41,209 bases of DNA from Euryarchaeota archaeon UBA28 (GTDB lineage: Archaea; Thermoplasmatota; Poseidoniia; Poseidoniales; Thalassarchaeaceae), in contig DANW01000012.1 of the NCBI GenBank assembly GCA_002501605.1, positions 23,067 to 64,275 on the forward strand. The letters run 5' to 3'. The notes beneath the pieces are model-generated. The model was not told where the DNA came from. It ran no database searches and saw only the letters and a program-made list of their open reading frames with translations. Of the stretch, positions 1 through 8,026 are shown one piece after another (position 1 is the stretch's first letter; each line of letters begins with the position of its first letter). Both the position numbers and the translations under genes were made by a program.

Positions 1-50
1 GAAGTCCAAAGAATCGTAATTAATCGGGCCATAGTCCCATGATGAAATAT

Positions 51-1601
51 CTATTCGACCCAGGCATATCTTCTCTGGCCTTCTAGGTCTCCCTCCGCGC
101 CTATTCCGACCAACGCGAACTCACCATTTGGAGATAATACAGATTCTTTCCTAGTACCTCTGTGAAGAGACTCGTAAATTGTCTTGTCAATTGGAGTCCT
201 CTTAGATAGTCTCTCAAACAGTTCAAAGCGAGATGATATCTCCTTCCATTCCCCTTGGACCTCCCCCTCGAATACCTTTGCCTTGGCGCCGGAACCATAT
301 CCGCAGAGGCCTACCTTCTCGCCTCCCATATCGGTACCATCCAGATAATCGCTTTCCATTGATGACATCAACGCTAGGAAAATAGAGCCTGTATACTGAT
401 TTCCAATCAAGCTTGAGGCTCTCTGAGTTTTCTCAATTCTTTGCTCTGCGAACTCCCTGAACTCGGTGGTCTTGGAAATTAGCCTCCGATAGAGATCGTT
501 GGCGCGTTCGAATTCTTCTATCCCCTCTGGAGTCTGGGGAAAGTCTTGCTCCATTGGTTCTGGGCCAATTTCCTCAGTAATTGAATCCCAGATAGGAAGA
601 TTTCTTCTGTCATGCCTAAAGACGTCGGGAAACATTCTTTTTCCTTGAAATGCATAAGGGAGATGTACAATAATCCTCATCCACTGCTCGGTAAGAATTT
701 CATCTTCATCTGGGTCATACCTACCATCCAATATTGCTTTTGACCTGAAATTGATAAATGCGGTCTTTACTGACTCAGAGTAGCACCTATTTGAGAATTG
801 GCCATCAAAAACTGGCATATCCTTGTGTATCATTAGCTTCTCGTTTTCGAACATGATATCATCTTTCTTGGATGAATTTGGCAGATACTTGAGAATCTTC
901 TCTGCAAGCCCTTCCTTAATCCTCTCCCCACTTTCGCGGGCGACTTCCAACACATTCTCCACAATCATCCTCGTGTTTACTTCCCTTCTAGGTTTGAAGA
1001 AGTCGTGAACGGGCATTGTTGAAACACCCCAAATATCGGGAATAGCCAGAAGTCTCGGATTGTGCCTTATCAGAATCGCTCCACCTCCTGCCCCTTGAGT
1101 GTACTCTCCGCTAGACTCGAGATCATACTTGGCGTTGTCAGCGAACACAACTATACCGATTCTGTCCTTTTCCTCTCCACCTCTGGCAACCCAGTCAAGT
1201 GTGTTATGCATTGCGTCGACTGCTCCTATGCATGCAAATGTCAAATCCACAACATCACAGTTTCTGAAGCAGTTCTCACCAAATTTACTGGAGTATCTTT
1301 GCTCAAGCATGTCCATGATGTAAGTTGCAGTGGGCTTTGCTCCATCAAGTGCTGATTCCGTTCCCAAGTAAATTCGCCCAATTTTGTTTGGGTCTATATC
1401 ATTCCTGTCGATTAGCCTTGAAGCCGCATTGGCGCCCATGGTGGCTGTATCCTCATGAACATCTGGAATTGCCATAGCTGCCAGGCCTAGACCCTTGTTG
1501 AGCTTTCCAAAGTCCGCACCCCTGAAATCGGCAAAATCTCGCATATCAAAGTACAGACGAGGAAAATGTATTGCGATATCGTCTATGCCCACATCTGACA
1601 C
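51..1601 (-). CDS. mvaS: Hydroxymethylglutaryl-CoA synthase family protein
   Basis: Thiolase-fold enzyme predicted to condense acetyl-CoA with acetoacetyl-CoA to HMG-CoA, feeding the mevalonate route to archaeal isoprenoid lipids. Visible motifs are the LGTES segment with catalytic Glu82, the nucleophile Cys124 in DLTFACIGA, a DGQFSNRCY segment, HLPYAF with the candidate active-site His, the NQYTGSIF segment and a C-terminal GYGSGAKA glycine loop. These resemble the longer eukaryotic/bacterial HMGCS more than short archaeal forms, and 516 residues matches the longer type. The start gives a normal N-terminus running straight into the fold (GIDDIAIHFPRLY). It lies 79 bases downstream of tyrS and may be cotranscribed with it. 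A ketoacyl-synthase III relative is the main alternative, but the full motif set argues against it. Confidence 0.88.
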   Translation of the reverse strand: MSDVGIDDIAIHFPRLYFDMRDFADFRGADFGKLNKGLGLAAMAIPDVHEDTATMGANAASRLIDRNDIDPNKIGRIYLGTESALDGAKPTATYIMDMLEQRYSSKFGENCFRNCDVVDLTFACIGAVDAMHNTLDWVARGGEEKDRIGIVVFADNAKYDLESSGEYTQGAGGGAILIRHNPRLLAIPDIWGVSTMPVHDFFKPRREVNTRMIVENVLEVARESGERIKEGLAEKILKYLPNSSKKDDIMFENEKLMIHKDMPVFDGQFSNRCYSESVKTAFINFRSKAILDGRYDPDEDEILTEQWMRIIVHLPYAFQGKRMFPDVFRHDRRNLPIWDSITEEIGPEPMEQDFPQTPEGIEEFERANDLYRRLISKTTEFREFAEQRIEKTQRASSLIGNQYTGSIFLALMSSMESDYLDGTDMGGEKVGLCGYGSGAKAKVFEGEVQGEWKEISSRFELFERLSKRTPIDKTIYESLHRGTRKESVLSPNGEFALVGIGAEGDLEGQRRYAWVE

Positions 1602-1680
1602 AATTTCACCGACCTCGCGTGGTAATGGGGGTTATGATACCTGTCCCTAAAAAATCGAGCATGGAGTAGAAAAACCGAGG

Positions 1681-2796
1681 TTAGCTCTTTGCGGTAATTG
1701 ATTCCATACTTTGAATGATTTCTGGATTTCTCTCGAAATACTCCGAAAGTGGCTGAAGAATCTCGGATAACGAGTCTGCTACCGCGAGCTTGGCATCCAA
1801 GGGGTGTACGGTCCCATCTGATACTGCGTCCATGAACGCTTTCGGGTCGGTAAACTTGGAGGGGCTGCCATATTTTGGATCTGGAATAATTGATATTTCT
1901 CCTAAAAAAGGGATAATTACGTGTTCAGTAATCTCGAAGATAGCCGAGGAGCTGTTTCCAACCTCAAGATATGCCTTCTTCATCTTTTTTTGCAGTAATT
2001 CTCTCGAGTCATGTAGAATGACCGCGTTGTTTGGGTCTGATTTTGACATCTTGTGATCAAAGGAGTCCATTCTGCCACCCGGGCCCTTTAATCCTGAAAG
2101 CATTGGAGTATGGATGCAAGTAGGCTTTGTCCATCCGTTCCTGTCCGCAACCTCTCTCATGTACATGTGAGCTTTTCTCTGGTCCATCCCGCCAAAGGCA
2201 ATATCAACCTCAAGCTCGAATATATCTGCCGCCTGCAAAGCGGGATAAAAGAATGCGGAAAGATCATGGTCGGAGGAGTCTTCATCCCTCCCCATTATAC
2301 TAAACGTCCGTCTTACCCTCGACAGGCTCATGTTTTTTGAACATCTTAGAACTCGTTCCCAGTATTCACCTGAGTCCATGATCTCTGAGGCCCTGATGAA
2401 TCGGATTTGCCCCGGCCCATCGCCAACTTCCGGATGTCCTAACAAAGAGGTAAAGACCTCTGACATGTAATCTGCGGCCAGTGAGATCTTTCCCATGTCC
2501 CTTTCGAATTTATCATTCACCCATGCATGCCAATCTGCCAGTAGGATAATTACATTCACTCCTTCATCTAACATGTTCCTGATGGTACGGGAAAGCAATA
2601 GCCAGCCAAGATGTGCCTTTCCGCTAGGCTCCAAGCCGATATATGCTACAAGGTTGTTATCCCCCGAGTGTGATGCCTCCCCAGAAAGAACTTGTTCGAC
2701 GTGTTCCCGACCTACAACTTCTATACAGCCTGAGAACATCTTTGCTATTTTCTGGCGAATGCCATCATCGCGCAATGAGTCGTTCTCATTGGACAT
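1681..2796 (-). CDS. tyrS: Tyrosyl-tRNA synthetase, archaeal/eukaryotic type
   Basis: Class I synthetase that charges tRNA-Tyr in the cytoplasm. The HIGH-type motif appears as PSGKAHLG (about residues 58-64), the tyrosine-binding region as FGGMDQRKAHM (about 201-211) and the KMSKS loop intact at 249-253. At 371 residues it lacks the bacterial S4 tail, as archaeal TyrRS does. The GGMDQRKAHM segment favours Tyr over Trp specificity. The reading frame extends to a GTG at 2805, but that GTG is part of a strong Shine-Dalgarno (AGGTGAT) placed four bases before the ATG at 2796, so the ATG is taken as start. The gene abuts the preceding unknown gene (stop at 2806-2808), so the two are likely one transcript. 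Confidence 0.93.
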   Translation of the reverse strand: MSNENDSLRDDGIRQKIAKMFSGCIEVVGREHVEQVLSGEASHSGDNNLVAYIGLEPSGKAHLGWLLLSRTIRNMLDEGVNVIILLADWHAWVNDKFERDMGKISLAADYMSEVFTSLLGHPEVGDGPGQIRFIRASEIMDSGEYWERVLRCSKNMSLSRVRRTFSIMGRDEDSSDHDLSAFFYPALQAADIFELEVDIAFGGMDQRKAHMYMREVADRNGWTKPTCIHTPMLSGLKGPGGRMDSFDHKMSKSDPNNAVILHDSRELLQKKMKKAYLEVGNSSSAIFEITEHVIIPFLGEISIIPDPKYGSPSKFTDPKAFMDAVSDGTVHPLDAKLAVADSLSEILQPLSEYFERNPEIIQSMESITAKS

Positions 2797-2805
2797 ATTT
2801 ATCAC

Positions 2806-3318
2806 CTAATTGAATAGCTTATTCAGTTTCTCGGCCCTTCCAGCTGCCTTTGTATTTTCATTGGAGTCTAATGCTTCTTCAATCTCCGCGATTAGCTCCT
2901 CCGCCTTATCCTTCTTATCTTGGCCCAGGGATTCGGACATTTCCATGAAGTGTCGAGCTGAAGAAATGGCGGATTTGGCTTTCGAAGCCTTCTTCGCCCA
3001 CTCCTTGGCCTTGTCTCCCCGTTGCTTGGAGTTGTATCCAGTGGCTTCGTCCAAAAACGCAGTCCACCTCTTCCTATCATCCATGGCCGCCTTCATGGCA
3101 TCGGGATCTTCAAAATTGGGAGCAACATTTGTGACGTCAACAATCAAGGCATTCCCCTCAAATTTTCCTGAAATAGATGTCATTATACCGTGAGAGCCTG
3201 TAAAGGACCCGTCTTTACCTGCTTCGATAGTGTCAAAAAAGCTTCTTGCAAGAACGGATAACCCTCCTTCTTCCTCAATTTGCTTTACCTTTCCTCGTCG
3301 TACGTCGAATCGCTCCAT
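2806..3318 (-). CDS. DUF5611-like archaeal protein with charged helical tail
   Basis: Soluble 170-residue protein of unknown function. The first ~100 residues begin with FDVRRGK and contain alternating beta-type stretches followed by a FLDEATGYNSKQR segment; from memory this resembles archaeal family DUF5611, a match I could not search. Residues ~100-170 are Lys/Glu/Ala-rich and probably form a helical hairpin or coiled coil (KAKEWAKKASKAKSAI, AEELIAEIEEAL). No signal peptide, membrane segment or catalytic motif is visible. It is the first gene of a minus-strand unit ending in tyrS and possibly HMG-CoA synthase. The ATG at 3318 is the only sensible start. A function cannot be assigned. Confidence 0.7.
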   Translation of the reverse strand: MERFDVRRGKVKQIEEEGGLSVLARSFFDTIEAGKDGSFTGSHGIMTSISGKFEGNALIVDVTNVAPNFEDPDAMKAAMDDRKRWTAFLDEATGYNSKQRGDKAKEWAKKASKAKSAISSARHFMEMSESLGQDKKDKAEELIAEIEEALDSNENTKAAGRAEKLNKLFN

Positions 3319-3559
3319 GACCGTGCGCTAGATTGGACACTATTCAATTCTGTCATTATGGAGGCTTGTATTTTGAGTTAAGATGGGATATTATGGCATG
3401 CGTATGAAAAATGGGAAGGGTATTTTTTTGGATATATGACATGGCATAGAGGTGAAAAACGAGTTAAACCATATTTTAATTGCCCCTGAAGAGCAGATTG
3501 GAAGGAGATGTTTCATTCCATACCTTGATGAGTGAAAGTACACCGCGAGGACTGAGAAT
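3319..3559. promoter_or_regulatory. Divergent intergenic region, candidate TATA box
   Basis: This 241-base gap separates the minus-strand tyrS unit from the plus-strand acyl-CoA dehydrogenase unit, so it should hold two promoters. An A/T-rich ATATTTTAAT at 3471-3480 is the best archaeal TATA-like candidate for the rightward unit and would leave a leader of about 55 bases. No open frame longer than a few codons is seen. In-frame stops close to the rightward gene (TGA at 3533-3535) exclude a longer dehydrogenase N-terminus. Confidence 0.35.
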
Positions 3560-4735
3560 ATGCCATTCGAAGCCTTGGACTTCTACGATGTCGACTCGCT
3601 CCTGACTGATGAGGAAAGAATGGTTAGAGACATGGTAAGAGATTTCGTTGATAACGAAGTCCTACCAAAAATCGAGCATGCTTGCAGGGACGGGGTGTTT
3701 CCAGATGAGTGGCGAGTAACACTAGGAGAGATGGGTATACTTGGCGCTCCTCTAAAGGGATATGGATGTCCAGGACTCTCATACACAGCATATGGGGTAA
3801 TTTGCAGGGAGCTCGAGAGGGGCGATAGTGGGCTTCGATCATTTGCATCTGTCCAAGGTTCACTGGCAATGTATCCGATTTGGGACTTTGGATCTGAAGA
3901 GCAAAAAAATTACTACTTACCAAAAATGGCCAGTGGAGAATGGATTGGATGTTTCGGCCTCACAGAGCCTGATTATGGCTCAAATCCAGGAGATATGATT
4001 ACTAGAGCCGAGGATATGGGGGACCACTACCTTCTGAATGGTGCAAAAATGTGGATCACCAATGGCTCCATTGCAAAGGTTGCCGTGGTTTGGGCTAAAT
4101 TAGACGGAGTTATCCGTGGTTTTATTGTTGAGGATGGCGACGAAGGTTTCTCTGCCCCCGAGATGAAGGGCAAACATTCCCTCAAAGCATCCGTTACTAG
4201 CGAGCTGGTGTTCCAAGATTGTAAAATTCCCAAGGACAGGATTCTTCCCGGGGTGAAAGGACTCAGGGGACCGTTCTCTTGCCTCAATAACGCCAGATAT
4301 GGGATATCTTGGGGCGCTATTGGGGCGGCTCAAGCTTGTTTCGACTCAGCCAAGGAGTATTCACTCAGTAGAATACAATTCGATCATCCAATAGCTTCAT
4401 ACCAGCTCGTCCAGAACAAACTATCTTGGATGCTAAGGGAGATTACCAAAGCCCAACTACTCGCATATCACCTTTCCCAAAAGAAAGATGCAGGCAATTG
4501 GATTCCTGAGCACATTTCTCTCGCCAAGATGAATAATGTAGATATTGCCTTGGAAATTGCTAGGGTGGCCAGAGACATCCATGGTGCAAACGGAATACTA
4601 GACGAATATCCTGTAATGAGGCACATGGCAAATTTGGAGTCCGTGAAAACATACGAAGGGACTCATGACATACACAACCTAATTCTTGGCAGACACATAA
4701 CAGGGATTCAGTCATTTACCAGAGATTTAACCTAG
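3560..4735 (+). CDS. gcdH: Glutaryl-CoA dehydrogenase-type acyl-CoA dehydrogenase
   Basis: FAD flavoprotein predicted to oxidise and decarboxylate glutaryl-CoA to crotonyl-CoA, a step of lysine and tryptophan breakdown, passing electrons to ETF. The catalytic base is Glu366 in TYEGTHDIH. The FAD/substrate loop CFGLTEPDYGS (131-141), WITNGS, and the family-typical GPFSCLNNARYGISWG (238-252) are all present. Arg93 in GLRSFASVQGSL corresponds to the arginine that human GCDH uses to hold the glutaryl carboxylate, which favours glutaryl-CoA over simple acyl-CoA. The 391-residue length matches the mature human enzyme. Genes for both ETF subunits follow directly. Substrate remains an inference from these residues; another short-chain acyl-CoA is possible. 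Confidence 0.9.
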   Translation: MPFEALDFYDVDSLLTDEERMVRDMVRDFVDNEVLPKIEHACRDGVFPDEWRVTLGEMGILGAPLKGYGCPGLSYTAYGVICRELERGDSGLRSFASVQGSLAMYPIWDFGSEEQKNYYLPKMASGEWIGCFGLTEPDYGSNPGDMITRAEDMGDHYLLNGAKMWITNGSIAKVAVVWAKLDGVIRGFIVEDGDEGFSAPEMKGKHSLKASVTSELVFQDCKIPKDRILPGVKGLRGPFSCLNNARYGISWGAIGAAQACFDSAKEYSLSRIQFDHPIASYQLVQNKLSWMLREITKAQLLAYHLSQKKDAGNWIPEHISLAKMNNVDIALEIARVARDIHGANGILDEYPVMRHMANLESVKTYEGTHDIHNLILGRHITGIQSFTRDLT

Positions 4736-4799
4736 ATTCTAGAGATTGAATCAGGTCAATCTTGATATGGGAATCTACAGTCGGGTCGATAGGGATAAC

Positions 4800-5558
4800 A
4801 TGACTATAGCAGTACTACTGAAGCAAGTTCCTGATACAACATCGAAGATTGCCGTATCGGATGGGAGGGTTGACCAAGATTCGGTGTCGAAATGGTCGAC
4901 TAGTCCTTACGATGAGTACGCACTAGAGTACGCTCTCCAATTGAAGGAGTCAGGGGGTGGCGACCTAGTTGCTATTACCTGCGGTCCATCTAGATCTTCC
5001 AAAATGCTCACAGATGCTGCTGCAGTTGGTGCTGACTCGATGCTGCATGTTGAGGCGGACACTAGCGAAATGGACAGTAGGCAAATTCAATCCATTCTTG
5101 CCGCTGCTGTCAAGCACTGTGGCGCTGATGTCATTCTGTGCGGGAAGCAAGCTGCAGATACCAACTCTGGGTCTACTGGTCCGGGAGTAGCAAATCTAAT
5201 CGGAGCGGCGTGCGTTGGCATGGTCTCCGAAGTCAACGTGGATGGAGACGGCTTCAGCGCGCTAAGAGCTAGTCCCTCTGGAAATGAGAGGGTTATGGTT
5301 TCAAAGCCCTGTCTTTTCGCGTTTGACAAAGCGGCAACTGAGCTCAGAAGGCCTAACGTCAAGGGAATAATGATGGCAAAGAAGAAGGTAATCGAGACAG
5401 TGAGCCCTGGAGATTTGGGAGTTGATATCGGAGAGTCCGGCGTCAAAATTCATGCACATGATTTGCCACCGGAGAAGCCCCCAGGGCAGAAATTCGAGGG
5501 GGCTGAGTCGGTCTCAATTGTTGTCTCAAAGCTCCGTGAAGAGGCGAATGTAATTTAG
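4800..5558 (+). CDS. etfB: Electron transfer flavoprotein subunit beta
   Basis: Beta subunit of the soluble ETF heterodimer, which binds AMP and helps carry electrons from acyl-CoA dehydrogenases to the membrane quinone pool. It opens with the typical IAVLLKQVPDT, contains SPYDEYALEYALQLKE and the CGKQAADTNSG segment, and ends in VSKLREEANVI. The frame stays open to a TTG at 4746, but homologues begin immediately before the KQVPDT segment, so the ATG at 4800 is preferred (252 residues, family-normal); an ATG at 4767 is also possible. It sits 64 bases after the dehydrogenase and five bases (11 with the corrected start) before etfA, clearly one operon. No ETF-quinone oxidoreductase gene is in the window. 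Confidence 0.92.
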   Translation: MTIAVLLKQVPDTTSKIAVSDGRVDQDSVSKWSTSPYDEYALEYALQLKESGGGDLVAITCGPSRSSKMLTDAAAVGADSMLHVEADTSEMDSRQIQSILAAAVKHCGADVILCGKQAADTNSGSTGPGVANLIGAACVGMVSEVNVDGDGFSALRASPSGNERVMVSKPCLFAFDKAATELRRPNVKGIMMAKKKVIETVSPGDLGVDIGESGVKIHAHDLPPEKPPGQKFEGAESVSIVVSKLREEANVI

Positions 5559-5569
5559 GAGGATTGAAT

Positions 5570-6487
5570 ATGAACATAACAATTATTGCTGAAACGAATG
5601 GAAACCAATTGCATAGTGTAACCAGTCAGCTAGCTGGTGCGGCTAGTTCATTGGGCGGAACAACCACACTGTTGTGCCCTGGAGGAGTAGGTGAAAGTGA
5701 GGCATCTGAGATTTCGGGCGTTTCCAAGGTCATTTCCCTGAAGGGCGATTGCTTCTCGTCCTTCGATAGCGGGGCCTGGTCAGCTGTTATGGCACCCCAC
5801 TGTGATGGTGTTGTGATAGCTTCCTCTTCCCCTACAGGGAGGGAATTGGCATCTCAAATAGCCTCAAAAATGGGAGTCCCAGTGGTGCAGGATTTGACAG
5901 AGATTGGCCAAGACCTGAAGATGACTAGATCGGTATATTCGGGAAAGGCAATTGAGACTTCCACAGCTTCTGGGTCTTGCGTAATAACACTGAGGCAGAA
6001 TGCCTTCGAGAGTGCAGGCTCAGGCGGTAACGCTGAGCTGATTACTGTAGACAGTACTTCTGAGGTTTCGGTTGCTGTCAAAGAGGCCATGGCAAAGGCA
6101 AGTGAAAGACTCGATGTATCAGAAGCCGATATCATAATTTCTGGTGGAAGAGGGATGGGAGACCCTGCAAACTTCTCTCATTTGAACGAGGTGGCTGATG
6201 TCATCGGCGCTGCTGTTGGAGCAAGTCGGGCGGCTGTAGATTCGTGGGATGAGATACCCCACAACATGCAAGTTGGACAAACTGGTAAGACCGTCAACCC
6301 CTCCTTGTATATCGCCGTAGGAATCAGCGGCGCAATACAACATCTAGCTGGTATGCGTTCCAGCAAGTACATAGTTGCGATAAACAAAGATCCCGATGCC
6401 CCAATTTTTGGAGTAGCAGACTATGGAATAGTTGCGACATGGGAAGAGGCGCTTCCATCCCTGAAGGAAGAGCTCGCCAAGCTCTAG
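5570..6487 (+). CDS. etfA: Electron transfer flavoprotein subunit alpha
   Basis: Alpha subunit of ETF, which holds the FAD cofactor. The C-terminal FAD domain is clear: SGGRGMGDPANF, a GASRAAVDS turn, QVGQTGKTVNPSLYIAVGISGAIQH and INKDPDAPIFGVADYGIV. The N-terminal half is the less conserved domain shared with the beta subunit. The start is the ATG at 5570, with a GGAGG Shine-Dalgarno at 5558-5562 overlapping the end of etfB; a TTG six bases upstream is disregarded. 305 residues is family-typical. The stop codon overlaps the stop of the convergent propeller/PKD gene within the bases CTAG, so the two transcription units meet with no spacer. Confidence 0.93.
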   Translation: MNITIIAETNGNQLHSVTSQLAGAASSLGGTTTLLCPGGVGESEASEISGVSKVISLKGDCFSSFDSGAWSAVMAPHCDGVVIASSSPTGRELASQIASKMGVPVVQDLTEIGQDLKMTRSVYSGKAIETSTASGSCVITLRQNAFESAGSGGNAELITVDSTSEVSVAVKEAMAKASERLDVSEADIIISGGRGMGDPANFSHLNEVADVIGAAVGASRAAVDSWDEIPHNMQVGQTGKTVNPSLYIAVGISGAIQHLAGMRSSKYIVAINKDPDAPIFGVADYGIVATWEEALPSLKEELAKL

Positions 6488-7998
6488 TCGATGACCCTTA
6501 CAGTCATACTACTTTCTGACTCCGCACCCATATTGTCAGTTACTCTGAGAGTGAATACATGAACTCCTGGAGTAAGCCTCACCCTGACTATCTTTGACTG
6601 GCCCAAGTTTCTACCACTAGCTGTGCTCCATGACCATGAGACTATCTCCCCATCAGGATCGTATGAGTCGGAGCCATTCAGGGTAACATCGGCTTTTGAA
6701 TCCTGATTAGACATTACGGTGATGTCCCCTCCTGGATTTGCCACTGGGGGTATATTCAGTGAGCGAGCAGTCGATACCAGAGACTCGAGTAAGTCTCCAT
6801 TATGCGCCTCTTTTTCGTATTCGGTATCCTCAATTGGCTCTATAATTTCGGAAATTAGATCCTCAATGCCATCTAATGGGGACCTTTGAGATGCTGCCGA
6901 TGACTCATCCTCTGAGAGCATTCCAGAGTGTTTCTCATCAGAAAGTTCGATGGCACCAATTTTTGATTTACTACTAGTGATATCCTCCTGGGTTTCTGCA
7001 TCTGGAAGGATTAATGAAATGTGATTACCCGCATTTGCATCCCCCCCTTTTCCGAAAACCACGACTCGATCATCCCCTATTTTGAGCATTCCTTTCACTA
7101 GATTTTGGTGCTCGAATGACCAAATTTTAGCCCCTGATTGATTCATTCTTTCGACAAAAAACCAGCATGAGGAGATAATATCCCCTTCCCATTCCAAAAC
7201 ATCCGAGATTGTGTACTCCGATTTTGAGATCGTAGATACCTGTAAATCCTGATCAATTAGAATTACCTCTCCCTCGAAGCAACCCGCCACATATCCGTTC
7301 TGGCGTGGTGCGATACATGTTATCCTTGAAGGAACCTCAGCTTCCATAATTAGGCCTTTCTTGATGTCCCATAGCTCTACCCTGTTTACCGCCCTTTCAT
7401 CAACTACTAATCCCAATGAAGACCTAGAAACGAGGAATCTCCCCCTCCCATCTGAACAAATTGCGGAAATTACCTCAACGTCATCATCCCTGGGTGGCGA
7501 ATGATGAGATGTCTGCAGATTGGGGCCGAATATGGTTAAAGCTCCCCCTTTACTACCCACAGCGAGGCTATTGCCATCATCGGACACATGGATGATATTC
7601 GGATCGTCGGCAGGAGCAGAAAGTCCGTACTCTCCTGTGTTGTAGATAGTCAAAATCTCCTTATTTTCTTGTGAGATGAAAGTTTTATGATAGGAAAATG
7701 AAGCAACACTGCATTCTTTCCCAGAGAAAATATTCTCAATTTGATTTGCATTAATAACATCTACATCACCTTTCGCATTTACGACGATGGTTCCAATATC
7801 TGTGTCATTTATCGCCACAACTAATCCATCATAGAGATGTTTTGAGATCACATGACATCTCCTGTCAAGGAAGACAATTTCATTGCTTAATGATATTGCA
7901 AAACCATCTTCCGTCTTTACGAAGCATCCTACTTCCTCCCTCGCGATCATTCCAGAGAATGCCGCGATGGACGTTTTCATGTCCCTAGGATGGGGCAT
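6484..7998 (-). CDS. Beta-propeller-like protein with C-terminal PKD domain
   Basis: A 504-residue protein of unknown role. Residues ~1-330 show repeated beta-rich blades of the WD40/quinoprotein style (for example NSLAVGSKGGALTIFG and GYVAGCFEGEVILID). An acidic, low-complexity linker follows (~335-410). Residues ~415-504 form a PKD-type immunoglobulin-like domain (NGSDSYDPDGEIVSWSW, GVHVFTLRVTDNMGAES). No signal peptide or membrane segment is visible at the ATG at 7998 or the alternative ATG at 7980, and no in-frame start upstream would supply one, so it appears cytoplasmic despite the PKD domain. It lies 28 bases after purF and is probably cotranscribed. The propeller assignment rests on repeat pattern only. 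Confidence 0.75.
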   Translation of the reverse strand: MPHPRDMKTSIAAFSGMIAREEVGCFVKTEDGFAISLSNEIVFLDRRCHVISKHLYDGLVVAINDTDIGTIVVNAKGDVDVINANQIENIFSGKECSVASFSYHKTFISQENKEILTIYNTGEYGLSAPADDPNIIHVSDDGNSLAVGSKGGALTIFGPNLQTSHHSPPRDDDVEVISAICSDGRGRFLVSRSSLGLVVDERAVNRVELWDIKKGLIMEAEVPSRITCIAPRQNGYVAGCFEGEVILIDQDLQVSTISKSEYTISDVLEWEGDIISSCWFFVERMNQSGAKIWSFEHQNLVKGMLKIGDDRVVVFGKGGDANAGNHISLILPDAETQEDITSSKSKIGAIELSDEKHSGMLSEDESSAASQRSPLDGIEDLISEIIEPIEDTEYEKEAHNGDLLESLVSTARSLNIPPVANPGGDITVMSNQDSKADVTLNGSDSYDPDGEIVSWSWSTASGRNLGQSKIVRVRLTPGVHVFTLRVTDNMGAESESSMTVRVID

Positions 7999-8026
7999 GT
8001 GGGCTTGATATTGACTGTAATTAGAT

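Noticed and set aside
1..50. Partial gene at the left edge
   Set aside because: The minus-strand ATG near position 37 reaches a stop within seven codons; no supported coding sequence.
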